Positions 1 to 12,052 are shown, counted from the first letter of the stretch. The stretch: DNA of 64,000 nucleotides from Neurospora tetraspora (GCF_033439725.1 NW_026944383.1:4712001-4776000), one strand, 5' to 3'. The notes: generated from the sequence alone by a model not told the origin. Numbers and translations: made by a program.

Positions 1-279
1 CCAGGAGTGACAAAGAGACACTGGATGAGAGAGGCTGTGTCGAGAACTGAGTCGAGATGCTGTGGATGAGGAGAATCGAGAGCAGTGTGCCGTACTATCC
101 ATGAGTGGTCAAATCACTCATAGTAGGTCATCTCGTCACACAGCGTATAGGAAGGTGCGACACAGAAATAAGCAGGAACATCTGCCTCCGCACTCTGAAA
201 ACTGCCTGGTATGCGCGTCGAATCCCGCGTGTTTGGCAGGCACGGGTCTCTTGGAGATCAATCCCGGCCGAGTTGGAGA

Positions 280-655
280 CGGTCTATGCCGCGCTTTGCG
301 TCCCGCATTGGCATAGAAGGTGTGAATGACGGGAACCAGGAAGGCATCAAGTGGCTGTGGGGCTGCCGTTTCTGAAACATATGCCTGAGGGAGATCCTTG
401 TTACTGGACCTGAGAATTGCTGGCAGTAGCGAAGGTCAAGATAATTGGTGGCTAATATGGTATGGGAAAGAGTTTTGTATGGGAAGGAGCGGCCGATATT
501 GATGGGTGTGGCAAGGAAGGAGCGGACTGGCATGGCCAGGTTGTGATGGTTCCAAAGTGATAGAGCGAAGCTTCATGGAGTCATGAAGATTCCCAACGGA
601 TGACTGTAATGCGTTGACGAGAGCTGAGCATAGGAAGAAGAGGAACACTAAGGGA
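280..655 (-). repeat. Diverged direct duplication, copy A
   Basis: This segment resembles 958-1330 in the same orientation, offset by about 680 bp. The best-matching stretch includes GCAAGGAAGGAGCGGACTGG, present in both copies, plus a shared TGAGGGAGATCCTT and GGTATGG. Short indels separate matching blocks. On the minus strand both copies can be read from MPVRSFLAT, after which they diverge. It may be a decayed duplicated gene or non-coding sequence. Confidence 0.6.
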
Positions 656-957
656 TCAATGTGATACGATAAAGAAGGGTACCGTGCTTCGAAGAGGACT
701 CACGGTGGCAATCAAGAACGCCAGTACTTTACGCCTAGCTGGGCGGTGAGAGAGTCGAGAGGCCGCAAGAGATGACGAGGCTCGTCTGTTGCTGAATGAG
801 AGAGTAGATGTAAGCAATGCGGACCGGGCGGGTAAGCAGGCGGGATCAAGAGAAGTGGATGAGAGGCTATTAAGCCGCGTCGAGATGTTGTAGATGATGG
901 ATGGGTGACCATGGTGCGGTGTGACAGATGAGCCAGGTGGTGTCTAATCACAAGCCG

Positions 958-1330
958 TGAGGCCGCGCTTCGCGCTCTACAGCAGAAGGGAAGCAGCGAA
1001 TCAACCGACAAGGATTCCTAGGTGACTGAGTGACTGCCGTCATTGAGTTTTCTGTCTGAGGGAGATCCTTATCACTCACAGGACGTGACAGTCTCTGGCA
1101 GGTGCAGACGAAATCTGGAGAACAAGTGATAGCTGATATGGTATGGAAATTTTCGTATGGGGAGGAGTGGCCAAGTTTGAAGGATGTGGCAAGGAAGGAG
1201 CGGACTGGCATGGTCAGGTTATGGTGGTTGTGGTAATAGAGCAAGAATGATGAAGACCTCCCAAAAGATGACAGTGATAATTTGACAAACAGCCGCCGAA
1301 AGAGCGAAGAAGAACTTGAAGGGACTGCTA
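958..1330 (-). repeat. Diverged direct duplication, copy B
   Basis: Second copy of the segment at 280-655. It retains the same core block around 1190-1220 and the TGAGGGAGATCCTT motif near 1056. The minus-strand reading around MPVRSFLAT is open for longer here (about 136 codons from 1358), but it is serine/phenylalanine-rich low-complexity sequence with no recognisable domain. Confidence 0.6.
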
Positions 1331-1634
1331 TGATCCAATTAAAGATACTTCTCCCCACAACGGACTGAAGAGCGTCGCGTAGATCTTCTGCGTGGCCATT
1401 GGGGTTTCGAGACTTCTTCTAGACATTGTTGTGGGGAAGGTCAGTTCGTTGTCCTGAGCATGTGGTATTTGAGTGTTCTGAACTTGCTGGCTCGGCGTCG
1501 AGGAAAAAAGGTAAGCATTGATTTATTTTCATGTCATTAAAACGTTCCTGTTCCATATTCATGTGTAATCCTTCTATACAACCCATGCACTCCCCCTTTG
1601 AGTGGGAGCCATACACCAACCTGAGACTCTAGTT

Positions 1635-4613
1635 TTACATCGGAGCACCCCAAAGTGCGTTGATTTGCTTTTTCCGAACCTGAAAAGAAAACCTGTCAGT
1701 CCATGTTTGCTTCACAAGTAATCACAGTTTTGCACTTACCATTGGGCTCAACACCATCACACCAGCCGTAATAGCCAACACAGTTCCAATAAGAGTGACC
1801 TTATTGAAGCCCTTGCCGAGAATATCGAACAAGAAGCTCGGCGCCACTCTCGACCCAAACACATCGATGCCATAAGCAAACACCAAGCTGGTGCTCTCCA
1901 CAACCGCCGGCGCCGCAATGATCTTCTGCACGCCAATCACGTCCCTCTGATGAGTGTGGACGCTCTTGGGGTCAATCTCAATAGCAGGGTGGTACTTGAT
2001 CAAGCCCTCCTCGGCCTCGGCGGCGGTAGGGTCGCGGCCGACAGGGCGGCGGGGCTCGAGGACCATGCGCGGGATACCGGCGATACCGTGGGTCTCGGGG
2101 AGGTAAGCCAGCACCTGGCGAGAGGTGATACCCTGCCTAGTTTGCGTGACCTCCAACGCGGAGATGGGGGCGCTGAGAATGAAGGTTTGGGAGACGACCG
2201 AGGGCAGAGGGACGTCACCCGGAGCATCGATGGGTCCAAGAGAGGAGAAGTTCTCGGCATCACCGAGGACACCTCTGTCGTTGGGCTTATCCGTCTCGTA
2301 AAGGTCGGAGACGACGATCTGATATCCCTTGAGGGACTGGGCGCCGTCTCTGAGGCGGTACTGGCCAAAGTAGGTGCAAGTGAACCAGTTCTCCGCCATG
2401 GCACACTCGATGTGCTTCTTGGGGTCAACACCCTCGTACTTGGAGGACGCCAAGATCTGTCCGGAAACAGTGTCAAGCAGATAGATAACGAGAGACGGAA
2501 CCTTGGTGCTCTCATCGACCGCGGCAACGACAAGGGTGTTAGGGTTAAGGTACTTGTACTTCACAGTGCGGTCACCGAGGACGCGACCAATGGAGGCAAC
2601 GGCGTCGTGAGAGGGTCTGGTAGCAACGTCGACAATTCTCTGTGACTTGGGCAACAAGAAAGTCCAAGAGACGGTTTGCTTTCCGTCGGCAATCGCGATG
2701 CCCTTCAACTCTCTATCGGAGCCGCGGACAACAGCAACCTGGTTGGGGAGAACGTCGGAGGTCAAACCCTGGAGCTCACCGTCCAAACCAACGGGGAAGA
2801 GACGAGGTCCAGAAACGGTGTTGAGAAGAGCAGCGCTCTGGGTCGCAGGAGATCCCTCCGGTCCCTTGCTAAACACCTCCATGTTGAACGAGGTACCCGG
2901 GAGAATCTTGACAATCGTCTCATCGTTGTTGGTTCCAAGGATAGTGACAATGCCAGTGGAGTCATCCGCCTTGATTCCAGCAGCAGCCCACTTCTGGCCC
3001 TTGGGCAGGTCAAAGACCCTCTTGCTAGCCAGGATCTTGCCGTGGTTACCGGCGTCAAGGACGTAGATCATACCGCGCCTCGTAGCCAAAACAACGAGCT
3101 TATTGAAACCAAAGCTGTCACGGGCAAGCTTACCATCGTGGGTAGAGACCTCCGTGCCAAGAACACTGCTCATCAGGCGGGCAGGAATATTGTTGAGGTA
3201 TGCAGGCAGATACTGGAGGTCTTCCAGATGACGCTTAACGCGATGGATGTAAGCCTCGAGAGGGTTGCTGTGAGCCTCCTGTTCCAGAGTCTTGGCGAGG
3301 TTTTCACTCTCGGGAATCTCCACGAAAGTGGCCGCAACAGCTCCAGTCAAGCCTTCAGGACGAGACCAGGCGACGTCTCCGTTGCGAATAAGGATCCACT
3401 CGTCAGTATCGGTGACAGCGGCCGACCTAACGGCATAACTATCGGTGCCGGCCTTCTTCACAACCTCAGAGACTCCATGAATGGCAACCAGTCTGGTTTC
3501 GGAAGTCTTCAGAGGCCAGCGCCCAAGCACAGTGTCCGAGGCAGACGAGAAAATGACCAACTCCTTGTCAGTGATACGGGTAAAGTAAACATTTGCACCG
3601 TTAGAGCTGGTAGAGAAAGCGCCGGGTCCAGATGTAAAGGGGAGTTGATAAGCCTTAGTGATGACGTTCGTCCTGAGGTCAACGTGGTACACCTCCGCGG
3701 TATGACCGGTAGAGGTCTTGCTGTGCACCAGGAAATGCGGCTGAGGCTGGACAAGATGGGGAGCATGGATCTCGACAGAGACAGTGTCGGCGGGCAGGGG
3801 GAATTCTTGGCGCGTCTTTTGCCCAAGAACACTGACGCGTAGCTTTTGGCGGACGTCGTCCGTCCACGCAATAATAGGAGCCGCGGAGTTGGCACCGACG
3901 AGAATGACATCGTCCTTGTCGTGCACATCCGCCTTGGTTCCAATCACCAGCTCGTCCTCGCGCTTTCCGCTGAGGGCATCGAGGACGGTGACCTTGATGT
4001 TATAAGCGCCGGCAGATCCGCGAAGACTGATGACGAAGACCTTCTCCACGTTGGTGCTGACCTGAAGGGGCACGTCACCGGAGGTCTCCTTAAACTCCCA
4101 CACGACTCTTCCATCATTGCCACTCAGCCTCCTGAGCACAGTCGACTCGTTCTCGTCGAACAAAGCCAGAATATCCTTCCTGTTATTTTCCGTCATCTCC
4201 ATGATCTCCAGGTCCTTGACCTCTCCCGCAAAGTCCATCCAGAACTTGTTCCTCCCGTTTACGGCGTCCCACGCGTGTACCGACTGGCCGTAGGCGCTGG
4301 CCAGCCAGTTCTGGCCTTCGCCCGCGCGCAAGAAACCGCCGCCGTCCGTGATAGTGCCATTGAGCAGCTGTCGCCAAAGGATGGCACCGCTGCTGGGGTT
4401 GACGGCGCCGAGCACGCCAACGTCGCTTAGGGTATAGAGTAGGCTCGCCTTATCGTCTCGCCTCGGCTTGTGGAAGAAGGTGGTTTCGCGCTGGGGGAGG
4501 CCCAGGAGCTCGTAATGGTAGTCGATGTGGCCGACCTCGTCCTGGAAGACGGCGCGTACCACGGATGGCAGCGCGACCAGGAGGAGCGCCGATAGCTGCG
4601 TCGGGAGGTGCAT
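1635..4613 (-). CDS. emc1: ER membrane protein complex subunit 1 (EMC1)
   Basis: Predicted product is 972 residues from two exons: 4613-1740 and 1679-1635. The intron (1739-1680) has a GTAAGT donor, an ACTGAC branch-like site and a TTTTCAG acceptor. Splicing replaces an early stop with the ending VRKKQINALWGAPM. Residues 1-21 look like a signal peptide. A long lumenal region follows with PQQ/beta-propeller-like repeats and motifs such as GAVNPSSGAILWRQ. The C-terminal DUF1620-type region ends in one hydrophobic segment (VTLIGTVLAITAGVMVLSP) and a short basic tail. This architecture and length are those of EMC1, the large lumenal subunit of the ER membrane insertase for tail-anchored and multipass proteins. 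Long open frames on the opposite strand here are codon-bias shadows. Confidence 0.95.
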
Positions 4614-5322
4614 ATCGGTGTGGTATAGAGCGGCACTGCTTTGGCCCGCGCCAAAGAGTGTTGAAAATTGATAATTATAGAGATGCAGTTACTGGAACGC
4701 GATCGCCATTAGCATTCGAGTAGCGTAAAAGTGTCGTGTCGAAAGCAATTGTTGGTAAAAAGAGGTTGGTAGAAGCTCGGGTTGGGCAGCGGAAAACACC
4801 CAGTAAAAAGAGATGACGCGAGAGAACAGTTGGATGGAGCTGGATCCTCTCAATGTTGGGAGGATGTGACGTTGAAACAACCTTAGCTCTCCCCTGTAGG
4901 AAGTCGTAGCACCTGGAAGCGTCAAGCGGGGGTCCCCGAATCACCCCCTGTCCAGAGCTCAGCTCCCCGCTGTTTACTGGTGGAGTTGTCCAGCTCCTTG
5001 GCAAGCATCATAACATTCACATCCAGAAAGGGAAGCATTTAAAGGTGACACCGCGATATCTTCCTAGATATGTCTAGTTCGCTACTGACGCTCTGCAATA
5101 ACTATACCGTCCTGAAAGTAATATATGAACCGTCTGAGATCAGCAAATGTAATGGCACCAAACCACAGAACAACTTGGTTGTTAGCCACTGCCTAAATTG
5201 AGTTACTTCGTATAAGTTCGCCATACGCCCAACACCGCCGACCCAAACCACAGGTACAATAAGTCAAGAAAACCCAATGCCGTAAAACATCGACCGCTCC
5301 TTCAGAATTTCACATGGACACC
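4614..5322. other. Intergenic: EMC1 upstream region and LRR-gene 3' flank
   Basis: Contains the presumed promoter and leader of EMC1 (transcribed leftwards from 4613) and the 3' end of the LRR gene. I see no further gene, repeat or RNA. Confidence 0.5.
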
Positions 5323-7041
5323 TTAAAACATTCCGGTTGGGGTTGTAAGGGGGGTTGAATCTGAAGGATCTAGAACGATGGGTGTACATGCCCAGGAACA
5401 TCCTCTTCGAAGAAAAGGCACCCATGCCTCGTCTTCGCGCCCGCTGATAGTCATGTATTTAATTCGCGTCTCGAATGATCCGCCTGAAGCAGTCATCGTT
5501 TTTTCAACGGTCGTGCTCCGAATCTCGCGAAACTCGATCCACTCAGTCACGGGACAGAGTGTCTCCCGCTTGCAAACCGAGCAATGCTGACCACCCATCT
5601 TACTGACCGTAATGGTACGTTCAAGCGGATCAGCAAGATGTGAGGGACACCCGTCAGTCCTTAGCAGGTCCGGCAGTGTATCTGCGTCCTTGGAGTGTGC
5701 TGCAACTCGCATTGCTGTTGCGAGAAGCGATGATGGGCCTTTGGGTCGGAAAGACCGCTTCGACTGCCCCAACGATTCAAGGTGTTGCTTAACAGTTTGC
5801 GGCATGGCCAAGAACTCAAAGTCTTCTGTTTCCAGCAGTTTCGAGCTATCCGTGAGACGCTGAGCCATATCGGGAAAAATGAACTTGCTGAGAACGTGGC
5901 CGGCACTGTTGGAGAATTGGACCGGTGTGCGGGCGCGTAGTGCCGTAGTGAAGAGTGTGAAGTTTTCGCCCTGGTCCCGGTCTACTAGGAATCCGTGAGT
6001 CCCCCGCCCCCTTGTACGACATTCGTATTTGTATTCCAGGAAGTCATCCTCCAGGATGTATTGCCGGTGTTTTGGTTGGAAAAAAGGATTAGGGTGAATA
6101 TTCAGGGTGTGAAGTCCACTGGCACACTCCATTAGATCGATCAGCTCTCCCGGTAAGTGGCGCAACCGATTGTTGGCGATGTTGAGGGTTGTCAGATTCG
6201 TCAACTTTGCAATGGCGGGCGGCAGTTCGGTCAGCTTGTTGTTTCTAAGGCTGAGCACGGTTAAGTGCTGAAGGTTGAGAAGAGCGCTGGGAAACGTCGA
6301 CAGCTGATTGTTTCCCAAGAAAAGCTTAAGACTCGGGTCTCGGGGTTCGAATGGAACATCTTTTTCCACGACAGGGATCGGAGTCAGGCCCGCAAGTGGT
6401 TCAAGAACGGAGTCGGAGATCGAGGCCAAGCCCATTTGGCTACCAAAAGTTAGCATGTCCTCCTCCACAATGACTATCCGCGAAAGGGGTGGTGCGTTGA
6501 ACCCGCTGGCTCACCTCAGATCGACGTCTTCCCGACCATCGTCCACACATGCTAGGACAACGTTTTGTGCGCGTTGCTCTTCTGAACTAAGTTTCGGTAT
6601 ACGTTTGACGCCTGGAAAAGGAAGAGGGAGTCGCGCAGCAAGTGGCGGTAGGTCGATATCACCATCGGTGTCTGTTACTGCGTCTTGGCCGACCCAGACG
6701 CCGCTATCGGGTTGTCGCTTCAAGTGTCGCTTGTGTCGGGGATTTGACGATGGGCCGGGATCTGCATCGTCGCCCATGATAGAGTCGGAGGATGCCGGTA
6801 CTTGGTCGAACCACGAGCCCACATATCGCCTCTTCCGCCGCTCTTGCAAGTAGTTGTCCAAAGCTGGATCATCGTCGCTCGAGAAGTATGCAGGGTCACT
6901 AGAGCTGCTCATACCAGGCGAAGGAGGAGGGGGGGCATAGCAGGCACGGGACCGTTTGCGTTCCCCTGGGATATATGTGGTAAAGGCGGGCAGTTCGTCC
7001 GGGACTGGCAAAGGCGGCAAGGTGGGTTCGTCCACCTCCAT
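5323..7041 (-). CDS. Leucine-rich-repeat protein with C-terminal cysteine pairs
   Basis: Predicted 547 residues from two exons, 7041-6515 and 6439-5323. Read straight through, the frame meets a TGA just after VDLR. A 75-nt intron (6514-6440; GTGAGC donor, GCTAAC branch, TAG acceptor) removes it and joins VDLS to QMGLASISDSVLEPL, a well-formed first leucine-rich repeat. The N-terminal third is proline-, serine- and aspartate-rich with basic patches (probably disordered). Residues about 180-300 hold at least three LRRs (LFLGNNQLSTFP, LSLRNNKLTELP, LNIANNRLRHLP). The C-terminal region has CSVC and CSWAC cysteine motifs that could bind a metal. The LRRs suggest a protein-binding role; I do not know the partner. 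An in-frame ATG at 7155 would add 38 residues; I prefer 7041 because the extra residues look like leader sequence. Confidence 0.8.
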
Positions 7042-7956
7042 GACGGAATCCCTGCCGGTGGTATTATCGTGTGGTGGTGATAATATCGATAAAAGGAATT
7101 GGCCGAGGAATGTGGAATGGATCGACCAACGGAAACCAGTATGTAGTGTGAGCACAAGGCGGGGGAGGGGGCAGCCCGGATCAAAGTTCTGTTACCTTAC
7201 CCAAGCCGCTATATGGTGTGAGACAAGGGTGAGGAAGAGCAGACGAGATTGGACAAGATGTGGTTGGTAACTGTCTAAGACAATTGGCAGCGGAAGTGAG
7301 AATGTGTCAAAAAGAAAACGAGAAACTGTAAAATGTTTCAAGCTGCAGTCCCGTACTTCCGGGTCGGTTCGCTGATTTGGATAAAGCAGCTGCAGATATT
7401 AATGAAGAAAGAAAAAGGGAAGAAAAGAAACGGTGAGTGATTGCTCCATGGTCTCCGAGCTGTACGTAATTACCAGTAAATAACGGGCAAAAAGTCCATG
7501 CGTGAGACCGGATCGAGGCAAGACTGATCCGGGAATCCTGGGCAACTTCCTTCCAGAACAGACGCGTCTTCTGCGCATTTAATTGCATTCGGCACCCTCA
7601 ACGCGCTTCGAACGATAAACATCGAGACGCGTTTGCAGACATCTGACGCGGAGCTTAATGTTCTGCCCCACATTGCACCCCACAAAGTTTGTAAGTGGAG
7701 CCCCACTGATGGCGTCAGATAACGTTAAATACCGAAATGGCTCGTGCTTTCGTGCGTCCTCGACACGCTGGGTGGTCTCCCATGATTTGTTTCGGTCACC
7801 CCGACCGTGTTCGGTTTGTGCTCCTTTCCGGCGCCACGGGTGCCTGTCCCGTCGGCTGCTCCCGCGCATGCGCCTCCATTGTTGCGATCCCTTTAACCAC
7901 TTTCAACCGAAAACCCTGTATAATTGGGATGTTTCAGTGTAGACTCCCAGCTGATA
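7042..7956. other. Intergenic between LRR gene and zinc-ribbon gene
   Basis: Upstream region of the LRR gene and 3' flank of the zinc-ribbon gene, both on the minus strand. An in-frame alternative LRR start lies at 7155. I see no additional gene. Confidence 0.45.
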
Positions 7957-9136
7957 TTAATCATCCCTCTCAATCTTCGCTATAGGGCTGCTGGGAGCTT
8001 CTGTCTTTACACCTAGTTGCGGCGTTGGTTTTCGTGCAGAAGTGTAGATGTAATCGGTCAAGTGGGCAAGCTCTTCATCATCGGAAGAGTCGAATTCGTC
8101 CAGATATGCGTCAGCTTTTTTGCCAGCCGGCTGCTTGTGAGGCTCTGCAAGAGTTTCCGCCTGTTTGGATGAACCTTCCCCTGGCCCCGTCATGTCAGAC
8201 GCCTGCGACGACATATCCGAGACCAGATCGATGACGGTTTGGGAAGAAAGAATATCTGCGGCCGTCTCGACGAGCCTGGACTTCGTGCCTTTCCCAGGGC
8301 CAGAGGCAGAGTCATTGGACTCGACGGCCGTGGCGGCGCTGACAGTAAGAGCGGCAGGCACTGGTGAAGGTGTTCTTTCGGGCGTAAACTCTCCATCTTC
8401 AGTAAGGTCTATAACCCTTTCTGCAGCTCGAGATGGTCCAGCCTCGGGTTCTGGACCCCGTGTTCCTGGATTTGCTGTATTCGCTGGGCCTGGCCGTTCC
8501 GGCGCTTTCCCTTTGTCCAGCTTCCTCCCATCTGTACGGTGGTCAGAGGGGCGTCCCATGGGTTGTGTTCCGGGTACCACCCCCGTATTCTCAAGTGCTT
8601 TGCCGTGCACGTCTTGTCGGTAGTCGCACGGCCGTTCCGGTGCGTTTTTTCTGTCGCATTCCATCCATTGTTCCTTGAAGTTGAAGGGATTCAAGCACTT
8701 CTTGACGAGTCGACCCATTGTGCACTGAGGGCAGATGGGCTTGTTTGAGGGAGTTGGTGGAGCTGTAAGCATTGGGTCTGTGTTCCGGATCTCGTAATGC
8801 TTGCAACCCGTTCTCTCTCTGTCGCTGCAGCTGAGTCGATACTTCCCGGCAATGTCCTGGTTGGGATGGTCCGGGTTGATCTGCTTCCTCACGAGATGGC
8901 CGAAGCGGCATTTCGGACAGAAACCATATTTCCACTTGGGAGTTTTCCCAGATCTCCCGGTGCCAGTGTTGCCAGTATTGCTACTCTGTGATGGTTTTGG
9001 CTTTCCTGGAGTTGACGGCACTGACTTGGTCACCCGGCCGCTGATAACCCCGGACTGCGATGGGCCTCCTGCCAGAAAATCAGCTTTTGTCATGATTATG
9101 CCAGAAGTTGCAGTGAGCATACTGACCGGGCGCCAT
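7957..9136 (-). CDS. Double C4 zinc-ribbon protein, topoisomerase-type fingers
   Basis: Predicted 373 residues. I infer a tiny first exon (9136-9127, reading MAP plus one base), a 58-nt intron (9126-9069; GTCAGT donor, GCTGAT branch, GGCAG acceptor) and a second exon 9068-7957. The ATG at 9136 sits in a strong ACCATGG context and splicing gives MAPGGPSQSG in phase. Without the intron the product would start at 9093 (MTKADFLAGG). Two tandem C4 modules follow: FCPKC...LSCSDRERTGC and ICPQC...MECDRKNAPERPC. Both resemble the small zinc ribbons at the C-terminus of type IA topoisomerases. The rest is serine/proline-rich and acidic, probably disordered, with repeated VIDLT/VIDLVSD motifs that look like SUMO-interacting sequences. 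A nuclear nucleic-acid-binding role is plausible but not shown. Confidence 0.65.
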
Positions 9137-10515
9137 GGTTATAAATCTCCGCACAAGTTGATTAAGGTTCAAATGGATGGGCGGTTTGGTGTTGAGATTG
9201 ATCTGAGGAAAGTTTCATGTCTGCGAGGGGTAACGAGCTGAAAGTTTATAACGAACAACCTTTCTGCCTCGTCTTCCTTGTGTGCCTGATGGCGCACCTT
9301 GATTCCAGCCTCACCTACCGACAGGCCAATCCAAAGCTGCAAAAATTGAGCGCATAGCGAATAGCTTGATCCCACGATTGAAGGCGCTTAATCGACCCAA
9401 GATCGGTATTGAAAACCACACGGAATATGTCTGGAGGAGCAAAATGAGCGTCAGCCCAGGGAAGAGCTGCTCTTTAAAATCTGATTACCGGTTGCTCGGT
9501 GAACGGGCATACCATTCACAAGGAGAACAAGTACTGGGGAGCGAGGGGTAAACATTGGCTCTCTGTCTTGGCGTTAACAACAACAGAGGGTCCATCAACA
9601 GTCCCACCACCCACAGTTATTGGTAAGGTAGCTGGTAGATACACTTCCTGGGGTAGAGGAAGATAAGCAGTGCCCGTTGAGGCTTACTCGGCTTTTGAAC
9701 TTCGATCGACGACATGATTAAAAACTCCATGGCAGAAAGGCACAACGGCGGGGGTCTTGGAGATGGATGAGATAGTAAGGAATAGACAGCTACGTGCCTC
9801 TCTTAAAGGCTTTCCTAAAGGCACGGGACAGGGTTAGGGTGGCAGACCTCAGCCAAGAGGGAATTCAAGAGAGCTGGAAACTCGAAGCACCCGTCTATCA
9901 CCTTTGGACCGCGCGCTTGTTGGAAGCGAGTCAAGGCCATGACCTTCGACGTATGTACAGAAGAGGAAGGAGGCGCATACACTAGTCAACGGTCGGTTTT
10001 GTAGACCTGACGACGATCTGCTATCTTATCAATTTCCCCCAATCTGAAGTGTACCATTACACCATGGACACGTTCTGATATCCCTCTACATATGTCAGCT
10101 CCATACCTTTGATGAACCTCCCTATGAAAAGGGGCAATGTGAGAACGGTCAAAGTCAGCTGTTGAGCCTCCTCGGGTCAGTGTCTGGAGTTAAGTTCGAT
10201 GAACTCCTGCTACAGAGTTGAAACCGGAGTATAAGGTCCGGCAACGCCCATCTGAATAAGGCATTTACAACTTTGGGGACTTTGGTATTGGAGCATCTGC
10301 TCCGATTAAAACGTCTAGTGATCATTATGTCCGGTGAATCGTAACTGGTACGCGGCGTGGTATGGCACCGGCGTACATGAAGGCCCCTTGTTCTTTTCGT
10401 GTGGCCTTTCTCTGTGATCGAGCATGCTGAGTTCGACCTCGGAATGGTATCGTGTCTCCTCGCTCGGGCTGCCGGGATGGCACGATGAGATGTGGCGTAT
10501 TATGACATGCCCGAC
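9137..10515. other. Intergenic, about 1.4 kb, no gene recognised
   Basis: Upstream of the zinc-ribbon gene and downstream of the phosducin-like gene. Only short open frames without domain or splice logic are present, and I see no tRNA or repeat. Confidence 0.45.
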
Positions 10516-11340
10516 TCAGTCCCAGTCATCGTCGTCCTCTTCCTTGTGGTCAGAGGTGCTTCTGATGTTCTTGCTAAAGAGCTTCTCCTCCTCCGCCTCC
10601 TGAACTTCTCTCCTCCTCTTGGCAACCCGCATGTCATTGTCAGGGATCGCCCCAACATCGACGAGCAGGTTATCGATGTCCAACATATTGGTCTTGACAC
10701 CATGCATTGTCATGAGTGTTACGACCTGTTTGACAATATCCCCCTTGTTGTAGACCAAGATCGTAGGACAGTTGCGCTCGGGGTAGTTCTCGATGGCCTG
10801 CGACGCTCTCATTTCGCAGAACTTGATGTCGCCGTACTCGCGTGCCGCCTGGCGCCACAGCTCTGACAGAACTCTCGACTCGACATTGGTGCCCAAGGAG
10901 GATGTAAGGAGGACAAACACCGGTCCGTTCTGTGACGCATCGGTGACTTCGCGGGAGTACTCGGGCTTGGATAAGGGATAGACGCTGCCATGTACCGACT
11001 TCTTCTGCAGTGCGCTGAGCTCCTTCATCCGTTGCTGGCGGTAAATCTCCAGAAACTCTTCGTCCTCCTCGTCTTCAAGCTCGTCAAGCTCATCCAGGTC
11101 CTTGCCTTCAAGTCTGTTCTCGTGTGCAAGTCGACGCGCTTCTTCGATAGCTTCTTGGATCATAGGCGTCGGGCTGGGGGGCTTCTCGGGGATGACGCCA
11201 TGCTTGCGAAGGATGTCGTTCCTACAGAACTGTAAGCGGGCCTTGACCGCGAGGATGTGCCTCTCTGTCTCTCACCATTCTGTGTCGGCGTTGGGGTCGT
11301 CGATAGGAACAGCTATGCGCTGGTCTCCCGGGGCGGCCAT
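10516..11340 (-). CDS. plp2: Phosducin-like protein (PLP2/PDCL3, VIAF type)
   Basis: Predicted 256 residues from two exons, 11340-11276 and 11221-10516. The 54-nt intron (11275-11222, GTGAGA donor, TAG acceptor) splits the tryptophan codon of DTEWNDILRKHGVIPEKPP, the conserved N-terminal motif of this family. A charged helix with an acidic run follows, then the thioredoxin-like phosducin fold (VFVLLTSSLGTNVESRVLSE, NCPTILVYNKGDIVKQ, LLVDVGAIPDND). The tail is acidic (KEEDDDDWD). Family members bind the cytosolic chaperonin CCT and modulate folding of actin, tubulin and cell-cycle proteins. It is divergently arranged with the eS27 gene. Confidence 0.93.
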
Positions 11341-12052
11341 CTCGAACGTGCGTGGCGGTCAAGGGGTAGTGTCGGCTTGAAGGAGGGGCAAATTGCGGAG
11401 TGTTAGGGAGAAGGTCGATGATGTTCAGGGAGCTTGTCGAGCTTGTGAAACGGGATGGGCCTGGGATCTAAGGGGTAGCCGTTAGGCAACTGTGGAATTA
11501 TCGCCGCGACCTCGGTAGTGTATTTGTAAGAATAGTTGCCTGGAACGAAGATGTCGCTTTGCGATTCGAAAGAGAAAGAAAGTGACGACCCCTTTGGAGC
11601 TGTCTGGCCTCGCTGGCATGTCCACTCCGCGGGCGGTCTGCTCCTCTGTGTTGACATCCCCATCTCATCACTGCCCCGCCTCCCCCCCCCCCCGCCCCCG
11701 GGGAATGCAGCGTCACAGCGAGAGCCTTGTACACCCCCCGCGCCACTGGGTGAGCCTTTGAATCAGAGAGCACTTGGCGAAGGTGGCAATCGCCGGCCCC
11801 ACTTTGACGGCCAAGGTCTGTGCAGCAGGGTTTCTGATTGGTACAAAAAGCGAGCCCTAACTGTCGCCTGCCAGCCTAGCCACTTTTGCGTGTGCTCCTC
11901 ACAGACCGAAAATTTGCCTGAACTTTTGTGTCTTGCTAGGTTCGACCTCCCCTCTTTTTCAACCACCAACGAGCACAAATCTGCCGCCAATCCCACCAGA
12001 TTTCATCATTCAACCGAAAGCTCGTTGTCTCGACATCGAATAATCAGTCAAG
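11341..12052. promoter_or_regulatory. Divergent promoter region, phosducin-like gene and eS27
   Basis: This 0.7-kb gap separates the start codons of two divergently transcribed genes, so it should hold both promoters. It contains a C-rich run from about 11682 to 11700 that is capable of G-quadruplex or i-motif formation. An AGCCCTAACT sequence near 11851 resembles CCCTAA-type elements seen upstream of some fungal ribosomal-protein genes. Neither assignment can be proved from sequence alone. Confidence 0.45.

Larger units (their letters stand above)
1..1634. other. Non-coding region at left edge, downstream of EMC1
   Basis: No open frame here has the codon pattern, splice structure or recognisable domain of a gene. 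The stretch contains two diverged copies of a roughly 370-bp segment (listed separately). Short open frames on the minus strand in both copies share the start MPVRSFLAT, but their reading frames fall apart through indels, so I do not call genes. The last few hundred bases are the 3' flank of EMC1. Confidence 0.5.

Noticed and set aside
1950-4430. Long plus-strand open frames (up to 388 codons) opposite EMC1
   Set aside because: They mirror the codon bias of EMC1, have no domain, overlap one another and have no splice logic.
5323-7155. Pseudogene interpretation of the LRR gene because of the TGA near 6510
   Set aside because: A 75-nt intron with a GCTAAC branch site removes the stop and restores the LRR consensus across the junction.
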